Below, piece by piece: positions 13,380-21,040 of a stretch of DNA of 25,952 nucleotides. The notes beneath the pieces were generated by a model. It was given only the letters and a program-made list of their open reading frames with translations. It was not told the origin of the DNA and ran no database searches. Position numbers and translations under genes: made by a program. Each line of letters begins with the position of its first letter. The first letter of the stretch is position 1. The stretch spans positions 1-25,952 of the forward strand of contig CAJUSK010000004.1 in NCBI GenBank assembly GCA_910589075.1. The letters are read 5' to 3'. Origin of the DNA: an uncultured Lachnospiraceae bacterium (GTDB taxonomy: Bacteria; Bacillota; Clostridia; Lachnospirales; Lachnospiraceae).

Positions 13380-16300
13380 TTACAAATGGTCCGGCAGTTG
13401 CCAAAGAGCCGGCAGCGCATCCAGTTCCTTCTGTGTGGCATAGCTCCACTCCAAAAACTTCTGTGTCACTGCTTCTGCCTGTGATATACCCGGAAGCAAA
13501 ATATCCAAACCGTCACGGATGGTTTGCTGCGTAGTATGCAGCAGATAAAATTCCACCTTTCTCCCGCAGAAGTCAATTTTGCGCACCTTTCCTTCTGCAT
13601 TCAGATACCCTGACCGGTCTCCCACCCAGTAGCTTCCCGACTCTTTTACATGGTTCCGATAGAGCAGCAGATACCGCGTTGCATCGCGCAGCAACAGAAT
13701 GGAACAGTACCGCTCCTGTTTGTTGTCCCAGCCTGCCTGCAGCATGGTAATACGGCCATCGAAATAATCCGAAATCAGCTCCGGCAGCGTCTGCTGAAAT
13801 CGCTTCCAACCCTGATATGTCGTGGCTGTTCCCTCCGCATCCACCGCATACATCCAATCCGGGGAATGAGGCGTCTCCATTCTGTCCTTTGGCTTATTTC
13901 TGGCTGTTTCATCCTCAAACTCTCCCCACTCTCTTTTCGCCCGCTTAAATGCCACCACATCCCCTGTCCGCACCGGCAAAAAACTCCACTGAGGAAAGTC
14001 CATGGAAGCAGTCCCCGCAGACCCTATCTGCCGCAACAGATGATAAACCAGTCCCACCAGACGATCCCGGTTGAGATACACAAAATATCCGGGAACAGGC
14101 CGGCCTCCAAAGGTGTCCATTTCATGATTGCCACTGGCTTTGTATAAATCCCTCCGTGCTATGGCACCATATATGGACAGATACTCTCTGCCCGCAAAAT
14201 ACAGCGCCATATACCTGCCGTCCTTTTCCAACAATACCAGAGAATCCCCGGCCTCCCCGGTTCCCGGTTCAGCCATCCGATTTCCCCAACTGAGTTCCAG
14301 GCGGGTTACGCGTTGCATGGCCGCGGGATGATCTTTCAAAAAGTGTTCCACCCAACAGGCCGTGGATTCTGGTGTCACTTCTTCGGGTCCGCCCAGACGG
14401 ATGCCCGAATCACCATAACGCGTAATGCAAATGGTATCCGGCAGATGTTCCCATGGTAAAAGCGGCGTGTCCTCATATAGCGACTCCATCACGGCCAGCC
14501 ACTCCATCCCCTGTTCCACGGCTTCCTGTACAGTTGTATACACCTGTCTGTACTGTCTGTTTTCATGCTGTCCGCAGAAACATCTCAGCATCCTGTTCTG
14601 ATCCACCAAAAAGCTGTACAGTACCCCATGGATTTCTCTGCGGGCCATATGCTCATTCCGAACAGTTGCCGCTCTGTGCGTCAAATACTCGGTCAGCAAA
14701 GCGGCTGTTTTTTCATGCCTGCAGCCCGGCAGAAGAAGACGTGACAGACGGCGCCGTATTTCCGGCTCCATCTCTCTGCTTTGACTGGCATCCCCCGATG
14801 TCAGAGGAAGGAAAAACCAGAACAGGATACCGTCCAGACACCGCACCCATTCCCAGTCAAACAAGGGTTGCCATACCGGCTCATCATCCAGATAATATTG
14901 CAGATAACTCCTGTGGAACTGGATGTGCAGAAATCTCTTTCCCGCCGGTATGGAAATCATTCGTCCCAGCACAGGTAAATCCTCATCCGGCATGACAGCC
15001 AGCATACGCTCCTCCCAGTGCAGGGGAGGCAGATCCTTTTCCATCATATCCGCCAGATTCCGCCCCGATGTATCCGTATCGTCCATGCTCCGGATAAAAG
15101 CCACCCGCAGGAAATACCACCAAAAAGGTCCGTTTTCCGGCTGAAACAGCGCGGTGTCCGGCCGCATTTCCGCTACCCTGCCCTCTGTCAGCAGCCGCTT
15201 CGCCTGCAACAGCTGCCCACACAGAGGCGCAATCCGCTGGCAGCTCTCCGCTTCCGGATGACTCCGGCAAAAATCCTGCAAAGTCACAAGGAATTTGTCG
15301 GTCCTGTGCACATTCATCCAATAGGGAAAGATATAGTTCCTTGCAAACTCTCCATCCTGCAACGCCAATTTAAAATTTTCAAAAGAAAACAGCTTTTCCA
15401 CCCGCTTTGCATCCGCTTCATCATCTATACACTGTCGGTCAAAGCTCCATGTCCGGTATCCGTCATACGCCCGCAACGCCACCTGAAAGCTCTTCTGCTC
15501 CTCAAATTCCAGCCGGGGCAGCCGCTCCAGCACAGCATGCCGCAGAGAACCATACCAGTAACCCCTGCGCCCATTGACAGCATGTTTTAAATCCAACACC
15601 TGAAAGACCAGTTCCAAAACCGAATCTTTTGTATCGCTCAGACGCACATACTCCTCCAGCAGCCTGAGTCCGCAGGCATCCCGCCAGGGAATGTCCCACC
15701 ACTGGTAGCCGCTGACCCCCGCAGGCTTTTCCAGATGCTCCGGTTTATACATGGAAAAAATTTTTTCATAATCCTGCCGCATAAGTTCCGTCCCATATTG
15801 ACCCAACTGGTCATTGCAGAGCAACAATGACCAGAAATCGCCAAATCCGGCAGCCCGTATCACTTCATCCTGATGACTCAGACCACAGACCGGCTCCCCC
15901 ATCTCTGTAATCCGCACAATGGAATCAATACCGGGAAACGCCGCTCCCTGAATCAGGCAGGGCCTGTATTGATATTGCATGGACCCATCCGACATTGAAA
16001 TACCCAAACGCCGGTATCGGATACCATAGGTTATGCACAACTGACGCAAAAGCGGAATGGGCGGCGCCCCTTCCTCAGACTGTACGATTTTCAGCAGCCC
16101 GGCAGTAAACTCGCGCCGACGCCATACCTCAAGAAATGCCGGAGACATAAAATATTCCATCCACACACGTTTATTCTTTCGCTGTTTTTTATCTGTATAC
16201 AATGTACAGAATTGCACAGCTGCCGGCAAAGAGACATCCGGCACCGCGCAGTCGGATAAAAGCTTTGGCGCGTCACATCCCGCCGCCTTACAGACATCCA

Positions 16301-16790
16301 CGGTAAACAGATCCGTTTGCTTCTCCATGTCAAAAGCACCGGCTTCCCGACCCCTTTCCCCAGGCTGCAAACCGACCCTGGCATGCAGGCAAAACAGGGC
16401 TTCCCTTTCTTTCGTATCTGACAGTCCCGCCTGTCCAATCAACCCGTTTGTGCGCAAATCACCGGTGTCTGACAAGGGAAATTCTCCTGCCGCCACGTCG
16501 CCAGCCGACGACCAGAACCGCTCTTTTTCCCCCTTTTTGGCGAACAGCCTTCCGAACAGTACACGGGCCGCCCATTGCAGAAATCCCTTTTTCTTCGCAG
16601 CAGGCACATTTGTCCGGATCCATCCGGCCTCTTTTCCTTCAGATGACAACAGACAGATCCCTGCCTTTATATCTGCCTGTTCCAGAGGCGGCACTGTCAT
16701 CCGCACGCCGTCAATCTCCAGATGCCCCGGCAGCGGCTCATTTTCCTGCCGGCTCATAAGATATACCCAACTGTACCATGTTTCTTTCAT
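13380..16790 (-). CDS. large protein of unknown function, 1136 aa, upstream of the sheath gene
   Basis: The start at 16790 (MKETWYSWVYLMSR) has GGGGGA about 6-7 nt upstream and is preferred over ATG 16823, which is part of the leader. I do not recognise a family. The sequence is soluble, with no signal peptide or membrane helix. It is unusually rich in Trp, Tyr, Arg and Cys. A charged, low-similarity stretch at about 60-165 looks like a linker; the remainder looks globular with several domains. Aromatic clusters such as GPFWWYFLRVAFIRSM, DGILFWFFLPLTSG and YQWWDIPWRDACGL stand out. Codon use and GC content match the injection-system genes, and it reads in the same direction 260 bp upstream of the sheath. 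It could be a regulator, assembly factor or large effector; none is supported by a motif. Confidence 0.72.
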   Translation of the reverse strand: MKETWYSWVYLMSRQENEPLPGHLEIDGVRMTVPPLEQADIKAGICLLSSEGKEAGWIRTNVPAAKKKGFLQWAARVLFGRLFAKKGEKERFWSSAGDVAAGEFPLSDTGDLRTNGLIGQAGLSDTKEREALFCLHARVGLQPGERGREAGAFDMEKQTDLFTVDVCKAAGCDAPKLLSDCAVPDVSLPAAVQFCTLYTDKKQRKNKRVWMEYFMSPAFLEVWRRREFTAGLLKIVQSEEGAPPIPLLRQLCITYGIRYRRLGISMSDGSMQYQYRPCLIQGAAFPGIDSIVRITEMGEPVCGLSHQDEVIRAAGFGDFWSLLLCNDQLGQYGTELMRQDYEKIFSMYKPEHLEKPAGVSGYQWWDIPWRDACGLRLLEEYVRLSDTKDSVLELVFQVLDLKHAVNGRRGYWYGSLRHAVLERLPRLEFEEQKSFQVALRAYDGYRTWSFDRQCIDDEADAKRVEKLFSFENFKLALQDGEFARNYIFPYWMNVHRTDKFLVTLQDFCRSHPEAESCQRIAPLCGQLLQAKRLLTEGRVAEMRPDTALFQPENGPFWWYFLRVAFIRSMDDTDTSGRNLADMMEKDLPPLHWEERMLAVMPDEDLPVLGRMISIPAGKRFLHIQFHRSYLQYYLDDEPVWQPLFDWEWVRCLDGILFWFFLPLTSGDASQSREMEPEIRRRLSRLLLPGCRHEKTAALLTEYLTHRAATVRNEHMARREIHGVLYSFLVDQNRMLRCFCGQHENRQYRQVYTTVQEAVEQGMEWLAVMESLYEDTPLLPWEHLPDTICITRYGDSGIRLGGPEEVTPESTACWVEHFLKDHPAAMQRVTRLELSWGNRMAEPGTGEAGDSLVLLEKDGRYMALYFAGREYLSIYGAIARRDLYKASGNHEMDTFGGRPVPGYFVYLNRDRLVGLVYHLLRQIGSAGTASMDFPQWSFLPVRTGDVVAFKRAKREWGEFEDETARNKPKDRMETPHSPDWMYAVDAEGTATTYQGWKRFQQTLPELISDYFDGRITMLQAGWDNKQERYCSILLLRDATRYLLLYRNHVKESGSYWVGDRSGYLNAEGKVRKIDFCGRKVEFYLLHTTQQTIRDGLDILLPGISQAEAVTQKFLEWSYATQKELDALPALWQLPDHL

Positions 16791-16913
16791 TTTACATCCC
16801 CCATTCCTACCAGTAAAATACACACGGAATCAAGTATTGAAGAGCCATCTCCCCCTGCTCGCCGCGTGTCCCATGCGCCGCACCAGCATATCTCACCTGC
16901 ACGGTCTGTACAT

Positions 16914-16961
16914 AAAAAAGCGGCGCTCTGCCTCGCACTGTCAGGAAGCAGCAGGCGCCGC
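16914..16961 (-). terminator. rho-independent terminator after the ParA-like gene
   Basis: On the minus strand GCGGCGC (16955-16961) pairs with GCGCCGC (16920-16926). The stem extends inward by CTGC/GCAG past one bulged A, and TTTTTT (16914-16919) follows immediately. It begins 22 bp after the stop of the ParA-like gene and separates that gene from the injection-system block, so the 1136-aa gene probably has its own promoter. I cannot assign boxes for that promoter with confidence. Confidence 0.8.
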
Positions 16962-16982
16962 ATTTACATTTCCGGCAATAAG

Positions 16983-18020
16983 CTACCATAATTGTCCGGC
17001 GATAAACTTTAACTGATTCTTGTACTTATCCACCGATTTATTCACACTTACCCTTAATCTGTCAATCACTTTTGTTTCTCCCTCTTTCAGCAGTTCCATT
17101 GGTTTTGATTCAAAAGAAGAAATACGTCCAGAACCCAGAAAATCATCAAGCATAAATAAATGATTTTCCGGATTACCTGTTGACAACAAGGTTCTGTTTT
17201 TTGATAAAATATCATATACTTTCTTTAGATAAATTTTCGTTTGCTGATTCGGTTCATTTCTGGCTCCTGCAACAGTTGACCAACCGCAGTGGGTTAATAC
17301 CACCATTTGTATCATTGGTACATTCATATCATTCTCCGGCAAATACTTTCTAAACTCACTTTGTGGGTTATTCAGAGTATTAATAAGTAATTCCAATGAT
17401 TTAATAGATTGCTGATCGGTACGAACAGGTATAACCAAAGCATCTGCAGCATACCAGGCAAGCTGTGTTGCTCCTGCAAAAAATGGCGATGTATCAATCA
17501 GACACTTGTCCAGAGAATTTTCTGAAAGTTCTCTGCTAATCTCCGTTTTCAGAGAATAGAGAATACTTTTTAACGCCTGCTCCTTTTGAACCTGCTGTAA
17601 TCCCGCAGTTTGATTGATGGCTGTAATTAATTGTGACGGCAACAAATACAATTCTTCTGATGATGGAATATAAAAATTATTTTTGTCAGAAAAAAACTCG
17701 TTTGTTGCTCCAATATAAGCAGCAACTCTCGTTGCTTTGCCCAAACCGGGAACCAAGTATGGCAATAACATATCTTTTACATTTGTCTGATGTCCGGCAT
17801 AGTAATCCTTATCGTAAAAATAAGATAAATTTCCCTGTGGACAAGTATCCACTGCCAACAAGTTATCCACCAGATAACTCAAATTGAATGATAATGTCGT
17901 TTTACCAATGCCGCCACGCAAATTGCACATTGCATAAACATGATATTTAGGCAATTCTATATCTTCGGCCTGATTATTCGCTATATCAAACTGTCTGTTA
18001 ATAATTGTGTCTATCGCCAT
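16983..18020 (-). CDS. orphan ParA/MinD-like ATPase, 345 aa
   Basis: The deviant Walker A motif NLRGGIGKTT sits at 33-42; the signature lysine of the family (KGGxGKT) is Arg35 here, while the P-loop Lys40 and Thr41 are kept. The Walker A' region is AVDTCPQGN (56-64), and Walker B is LIDTSPFF followed by ADALVIPVRTDQQSI, typical of ParA family partners. The start at 18020 has AGGAGGG 6 nt upstream. ParA-type ATPases position plasmids, chromosomes or large protein assemblies; no ParB gene is adjacent. The gene is clearly richer in A+T than its neighbours, which fits recent acquisition. It has its own promoter, dyad and terminator. It could place the injection apparatus or derive from a mobile element; both are inference. 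Confidence 0.85.
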   Translation of the reverse strand: MAIDTIINRQFDIANNQAEDIELPKYHVYAMCNLRGGIGKTTLSFNLSYLVDNLLAVDTCPQGNLSYFYDKDYYAGHQTNVKDMLLPYLVPGLGKATRVAAYIGATNEFFSDKNNFYIPSSEELYLLPSQLITAINQTAGLQQVQKEQALKSILYSLKTEISRELSENSLDKCLIDTSPFFAGATQLAWYAADALVIPVRTDQQSIKSLELLINTLNNPQSEFRKYLPENDMNVPMIQMVVLTHCGWSTVAGARNEPNQQTKIYLKKVYDILSKNRTLLSTGNPENHLFMLDDFLGSGRISSFESKPMELLKEGETKVIDRLRVSVNKSVDKYKNQLKFIAGQLW

Positions 18021-18040
18021 GGTTGTCCCTCCTGTTCTAT

Positions 18041-18079
18041 ATTAGTTTTACTTTTTCTTTTGTTTTATGTAAAACTAAT
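18041..18079 (-). promoter_or_regulatory. 11-bp dyad at the transcription start of the ParA-like gene (operator candidate)
   Basis: attagttttac (18041-18051) and gtaaaactaat (18069-18079) form a perfect inverted repeat with a 17-bp AT-rich spacer. The right arm starts 4 bp downstream of the -10 box of the promoter at 18083-18110, so a bound dimer or tetramer would block initiation. The left arm ends 20 bp before the start codon, next to the ribosome binding site. Autorepression by the ParA-like protein or a separate regulator is plausible. Confidence 0.6.
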
Positions 18080-18082
18080 AGA

Positions 18083-18110
18083 ATTATACAGTATTCATAC
18101 AATATGTCAA
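18083..18110 (-). promoter_or_regulatory. consensus sigma-A promoter of the ParA-like gene
   Basis: On the minus strand TTGACA (18105-18110) and TATAAT (18083-18088), both perfect consensus, are separated by 16 bp. The predicted start of transcription is near 18076, about 56 nt before the start codon at 18020. A perfect-consensus promoter overlapped by a dyad suggests strong but repressed expression. Confidence 0.85.
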
Positions 18111-18152
18111 TACAGCGATTACAAAAACCCTCTGTCTCTTTTTTCAATATGC

Positions 18153-18186
18153 AAAAAAGACAGCCGCCTTTCATAAGCAGCCGTCT
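18153..18186 (-). terminator. rho-independent terminator after the amtB-P-II gene
   Basis: On the minus strand AGACGGCTGC (18177-18186) pairs with GCGGCTGTCT (18159-18168) over 10 bp including two G-U pairs, with an 8-nt loop, followed by TTTTTT (18153-18158). It lies 11 bp after the stop at 18198. Confidence 0.88.
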
Positions 18187-18197
18187 CTTTCCTTCCG

Positions 18198-19943
18198 TTA
18201 CTCCACATCCTGCAGAGCCGCATAATTCTCTTCGCCGGTACGGATTTTCACAACTCTGGACACATTGTAGACAAATATTTTTCCGTCCCCGATATGTCCC
18301 GTATAAAGCGCCCGTTTAGCCGCTTCCACCACCTGTTCCACCGGTATTTTACTTACAACCACCTCAATTTTAACTTTTGGCAGAAGCGTAGCATCCATTT
18401 CCACGCCTCTGTACATTTCTCCCGCGCCTTTCTGAATACCGCAGCCCATTACCTGTGTTACAGTCATCCCCGTAACACCCAGGCTGTTCATCGCCTTTTT
18501 CAGATGATCGTACCTCTCCAGTCTGGCAATGACCACCACTTTGTAAATACTCGATGCACTCTCGCCAAAATTGGCAGAAGCGGCGTCATCCATAGTCTGT
18601 GCACCCACAGCAACATCACACGCATCTGTTCCCAGATCCGTATGCTCATTCAGTTCCATTGTCATCGTATTGGAAATATCCATAATGCTGAAGCCAGCGT
18701 ATGCAGAGGCCAGTCCGTGTTCTCTGATGTCAAGGCCTGCAATTTCTTCTTCATCCTGCACGCGCAGTCCCACCAGCGCTCTGATGACACAAAATGCAAT
18801 AGCCATGGTAACTGCCGTCCAGGCGGCCACGGCCGCACAACCCAAAAGTTGTATTTTCAGCTGGCTGAATCCGCCGCCGTAAAAGAGTCCGACCACACCG
18901 TCATTACCCGGCGCAGCCTTCGTGGCAAACAGGCCCACGGCGATGGTACCCCATATACCGTTTAAGCAGTGAACAGCAACAGCACCCACCGGATCATCCA
19001 CCCGCAGCTTATAGTCCAGGAACCAGACGCCAAATACTACCAGAAGTCCGGCCACAGCCCCGATCACAACGGCACCCAGACAATCTGTTACGTCACAGGG
19101 TGCAGTGATTGCCACCAGGCCTGCAAGGGATGCGTTCAGGCACATGGAAACATCCGGTTTTCCATATCTGACCCATGTAAATATCATGCATACCACCGTT
19201 GCAATGGCCGGAGCCACTGTAGTGGTCAGTGTAATGGATGCCAGCTGCGCTACACTTGTGGCCGCCGCCCCGTTAAAACCATACCAGCCCAGCCACAATA
19301 TAAAGACGCCCAGACAGCCCAGAGGAAGATTATGTCCCGGAAACGCATTTACTTTTGTAATTTTTCCCTCTTTGTCCGCTACGAACTTCCCGATGCGCGG
19401 CCCCAAGATCGCTGCGCCGATCAATGCGGAAATACCACCTACCATATGTATGGCGCAGGAGCCTGCGAAATCATGAAAGCCCATCTGTGACAACCAGCCG
19501 CCTCCCCAGATCCAGTGTGCTTCAATGGGATAAATCACCGCTGAAATCACTGCCGAATAGATACAATAGGATAAAAACTTTGTCCGCTCTGCCATGGCAC
19601 CGGAAACAATCGTTGCAGTCGTCGCACAAAATACCAGATTAAATACAAAATTAGACCAGTCAAATCCTGCGTAATCCGTAAAAATATCCAAACCCGGTTT
19701 TCCGATCAGCCCCATCATATCTTCACCCAAAAGCAGGCTGAATCCAATCAGTATAAAAACCACGGTCCCGATACAGAAATCCATCAAATTCTTCATCAAA
19801 ATATTTCCGGTATTCTTAGCCCTTGTGAAGCCTGCTTCCACCATAGCAAACCCGGCCTGCATCCAAAATACCAGCGCTGCCCCGATCAGGAACCAGACGC
19901 CAAACACTTCCACACTTACAGCGCTCATTAACTCTTCTGTCAT
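18198..19943 (-). CDS. amtB: ammonium transporter AmtB with C-terminal P-II domain (581 aa)
   Basis: Residues 1 to about 405 are an Amt/Rh ammonium channel with about eleven membrane helices: FWMQAGFAMVEAGFTRAKN, GGGWL, GSCAIHMVGG, HNLPLGCLGVFILWLGWYGFN, and DDPVGAVAVHCLNGIWG, which carries one of the paired pore histidines. After a linker, residues about 464-581 are a P-II (GlnB/GlnK) domain with GMTVTQVMGCGIQKG, the T-loop, LPKVKIEVVV and GDGKIFVYNVSRVVKIRTGE. The usual P-II uridylylation site, Tyr51 in YRGAEY, is Met here (YRGVEM); the neighbouring Tyr46 remains. The fused P-II probably gates the channel by ADP/ATP/2-oxoglutarate binding without uridylylation. The start at 19943 has AGGAGG 7 nt upstream. 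The gene is monocistronic, bounded by a terminator and a hairpin leader. Confidence 0.95.
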   Translation of the reverse strand: MTEELMSAVSVEVFGVWFLIGAALVFWMQAGFAMVEAGFTRAKNTGNILMKNLMDFCIGTVVFILIGFSLLLGEDMMGLIGKPGLDIFTDYAGFDWSNFVFNLVFCATTATIVSGAMAERTKFLSYCIYSAVISAVIYPIEAHWIWGGGWLSQMGFHDFAGSCAIHMVGGISALIGAAILGPRIGKFVADKEGKITKVNAFPGHNLPLGCLGVFILWLGWYGFNGAAATSVAQLASITLTTTVAPAIATVVCMIFTWVRYGKPDVSMCLNASLAGLVAITAPCDVTDCLGAVVIGAVAGLLVVFGVWFLDYKLRVDDPVGAVAVHCLNGIWGTIAVGLFATKAAPGNDGVVGLFYGGGFSQLKIQLLGCAAVAAWTAVTMAIAFCVIRALVGLRVQDEEEIAGLDIREHGLASAYAGFSIMDISNTMTMELNEHTDLGTDACDVAVGAQTMDDAASANFGESASSIYKVVVIARLERYDHLKKAMNSLGVTGMTVTQVMGCGIQKGAGEMYRGVEMDATLLPKVKIEVVVSKIPVEQVVEAAKRALYTGHIGDGKIFVYNVSRVVKIRTGEENYAALQDVE

Positions 19944-19999
19944 ACTGTTTCCTCCTCATCCATATAGAAAGCATACTTTTTCCCTGCAGGGGTTTGCGT

Positions 20000-20048
20000 A
20001 TAAAAGCGAAGGCGCTATGGATATGCTCCACAGCGCCTTCGCTTTTAT
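20000..20048 (-). promoter_or_regulatory. perfect 17-bp hairpin in the amtB leader (attenuator, 5' stem-loop, or terminator of the upstream gene)
   Basis: ataaaagcgaaggcgct (20000-20016) and agcgccttcgcttttat (20032-20048) are perfect 17-bp arms with a 15-nt loop. On the minus strand the stem ends in CTTTTAT. Two readings are open. It may be the terminator, usable in both directions, of the 208-aa gene that ends at 20147. Alternatively, given the promoter at 20056-20084, the amtB transcript would start at about 20049 and open with this hairpin, making it an attenuator or stabilising 5' stem-loop for the ammonium transporter. Confidence 0.75.
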
Positions 20049-20055
20049 GAATGCA

Positions 20056-20084
20056 AGTTTATCACCCCAAATGTTAAAAGTCAA
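20056..20084 (-). promoter_or_regulatory. candidate amtB promoter with extended -10
   Basis: On the minus strand TTGACT (20079-20084) is followed after 17 bp by TAAACT (20056-20061), and TGA directly before the -10 box gives an extended TGn element. The predicted start is about 20049, immediately before the 17-bp hairpin. I see no other good promoter between this point and the amtB start codon. Confidence 0.55.
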
Positions 20085-20146
20085 TCGCTCTTTCCCACAA
20101 ATAAATGGCAGAATTTTGAAAATCTTTGGTACTATTTTTCTGCCTC

Positions 20147-20773
20147 TTATTCTTCTCCGAAATTCAGTACCACCTCAGTCTTCTCCCACGCACATCTGCC
20201 CGTCTCCGCCAGCAGCTTTGTATCAAAACCAAGTACACTCTGCATATAGCCGGCATAGTGAAACCCACGCTCAGGTACCGGGCCCCACTCAAATATCCCT
20301 CCGGGCACCGTAAAGTAAAAGTCTCTGTCCGCATAGATACCCATCGTTGAATCCCGATACGGATTTTTACGGTCAACCGTTGAGAAAAACAGTGGGCCGT
20401 TCTGCTGTTCAGGAAGGGCCAGGCAGAATTCCCGGTCAGACTGATCGCTCACCCAGAGCAGCAGATTCTGATAGGTTTCAAAATTCTGAGCATGGTGTAT
20501 CTTTTCAAAGTTTGGAAATTCCAGACATACCCATTCCGGGTGTTCCGGCAGGCGTGCATAGTAAAATGCAGCGGGTACTTTTTTTACATCACAGCAGATA
20601 TCTGCATACTCTTTCAACAGTTTGTCAATCTGCTCTGTTGTGATGCCATGTAACAGCATGATTTTTCTATGGTTTGTCAAATCCGGCCACCATTCTCTGG
20701 AAGGCCTGTATCCGGCCATATCCGGCGTTAACTGTCCCATCTCTTTGTTTTGGTTTGTATCCGATGTGTTCAT
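20147..20773 (-). CDS. hypothetical protein, 208 aa
   Basis: The start at 20773 (MNTSDTNQNKEMGQLTPDM) is the first in frame, with GGGGAT about 9 nt upstream. The gene begins 57 bp after the copA stop, so it may be read from the copper operon. I do not recognise a family. The sequence is soluble and mixed alpha/beta: an N-terminal WW segment (PSREWWPDLTNHRKIMLLHG), a helix TTEQIDKLLKEYADICCDV, a region EHPEWVCLEFPNFEKIHH, and a beta-rich aromatic C-terminal half (DRDFYFTVPGGIFEWGPVP). There is no signal peptide, membrane helix or CxxC metal motif to support a copper function, so the co-location may be coincidental. Confidence 0.75.
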   Translation of the reverse strand: MNTSDTNQNKEMGQLTPDMAGYRPSREWWPDLTNHRKIMLLHGITTEQIDKLLKEYADICCDVKKVPAAFYYARLPEHPEWVCLEFPNFEKIHHAQNFETYQNLLLWVSDQSDREFCLALPEQQNGPLFFSTVDRKNPYRDSTMGIYADRDFYFTVPGGIFEWGPVPERGFHYAGYMQSVLGFDTKLLAETGRCAWEKTEVVLNFGEE

Positions 20774-20793
20774 GTGCCATCATCCCCTCTGCT

Positions 20794-20814
20794 CCTGCCC
20801 GAAAACAGGGCAGG
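20794..20814 (-). other. short stem-loop between copA and the 208-aa gene
   Basis: cctgccc (20794-20800) and gggcagg (20808-20814) pair over 7 bp with a 7-nt loop in the 57-bp gap after copA. No T-run follows on the minus strand, so termination is unlikely to be efficient. It may act as a weak barrier or a processing site before the next gene. Confidence 0.35.
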
Positions 20815-20830
20815 CATTCTCTGTTGTAAA

Positions 20831-21040
20831 TTACATAATACCTGTTACTTCATATCCCTGCGCTTCCACCGCAGCCTTTAACGCTTCATCTGTTACATCT
20901 CCAGACAGCGTAACCACTGCCGTACCCGCTTCATGGCTGGCTGCCGCCGCTTCTACCCCGTCCATTGCCTCCAGCGCTTTTTTGACGCTTGCCTCACAGT
21001 GGGGGCACATCATGCCTGTAATCTGTAATGTTTTTTTCAT
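20831..21040 (-). CDS. possible separate CopZ-like copper chaperone from an internal start in copA (69 aa)
   Basis: Inside copA, in frame, ATG 21040 begins MKKTLQITGMMCPHCEAS and runs to the copA stop. It is preceded by AAGGAGG with 8 nt spacing, as good as any ribosome binding site in the window. The resulting 69-residue protein is a complete HMA domain of CopZ length and opens with the typical chaperone start MKKT. The stretch may come from an in-frame fusion of copA and copZ that kept the old start signal, so both the fused domain and free chaperone could be made. Whether the site is used is unknown. Confidence 0.45.
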   Translation of the reverse strand: MKKTLQITGMMCPHCEASVKKALEAMDGVEAAAASHEAGTAVVTLSGDVTDEALKAAVEAQGYEVTGIM

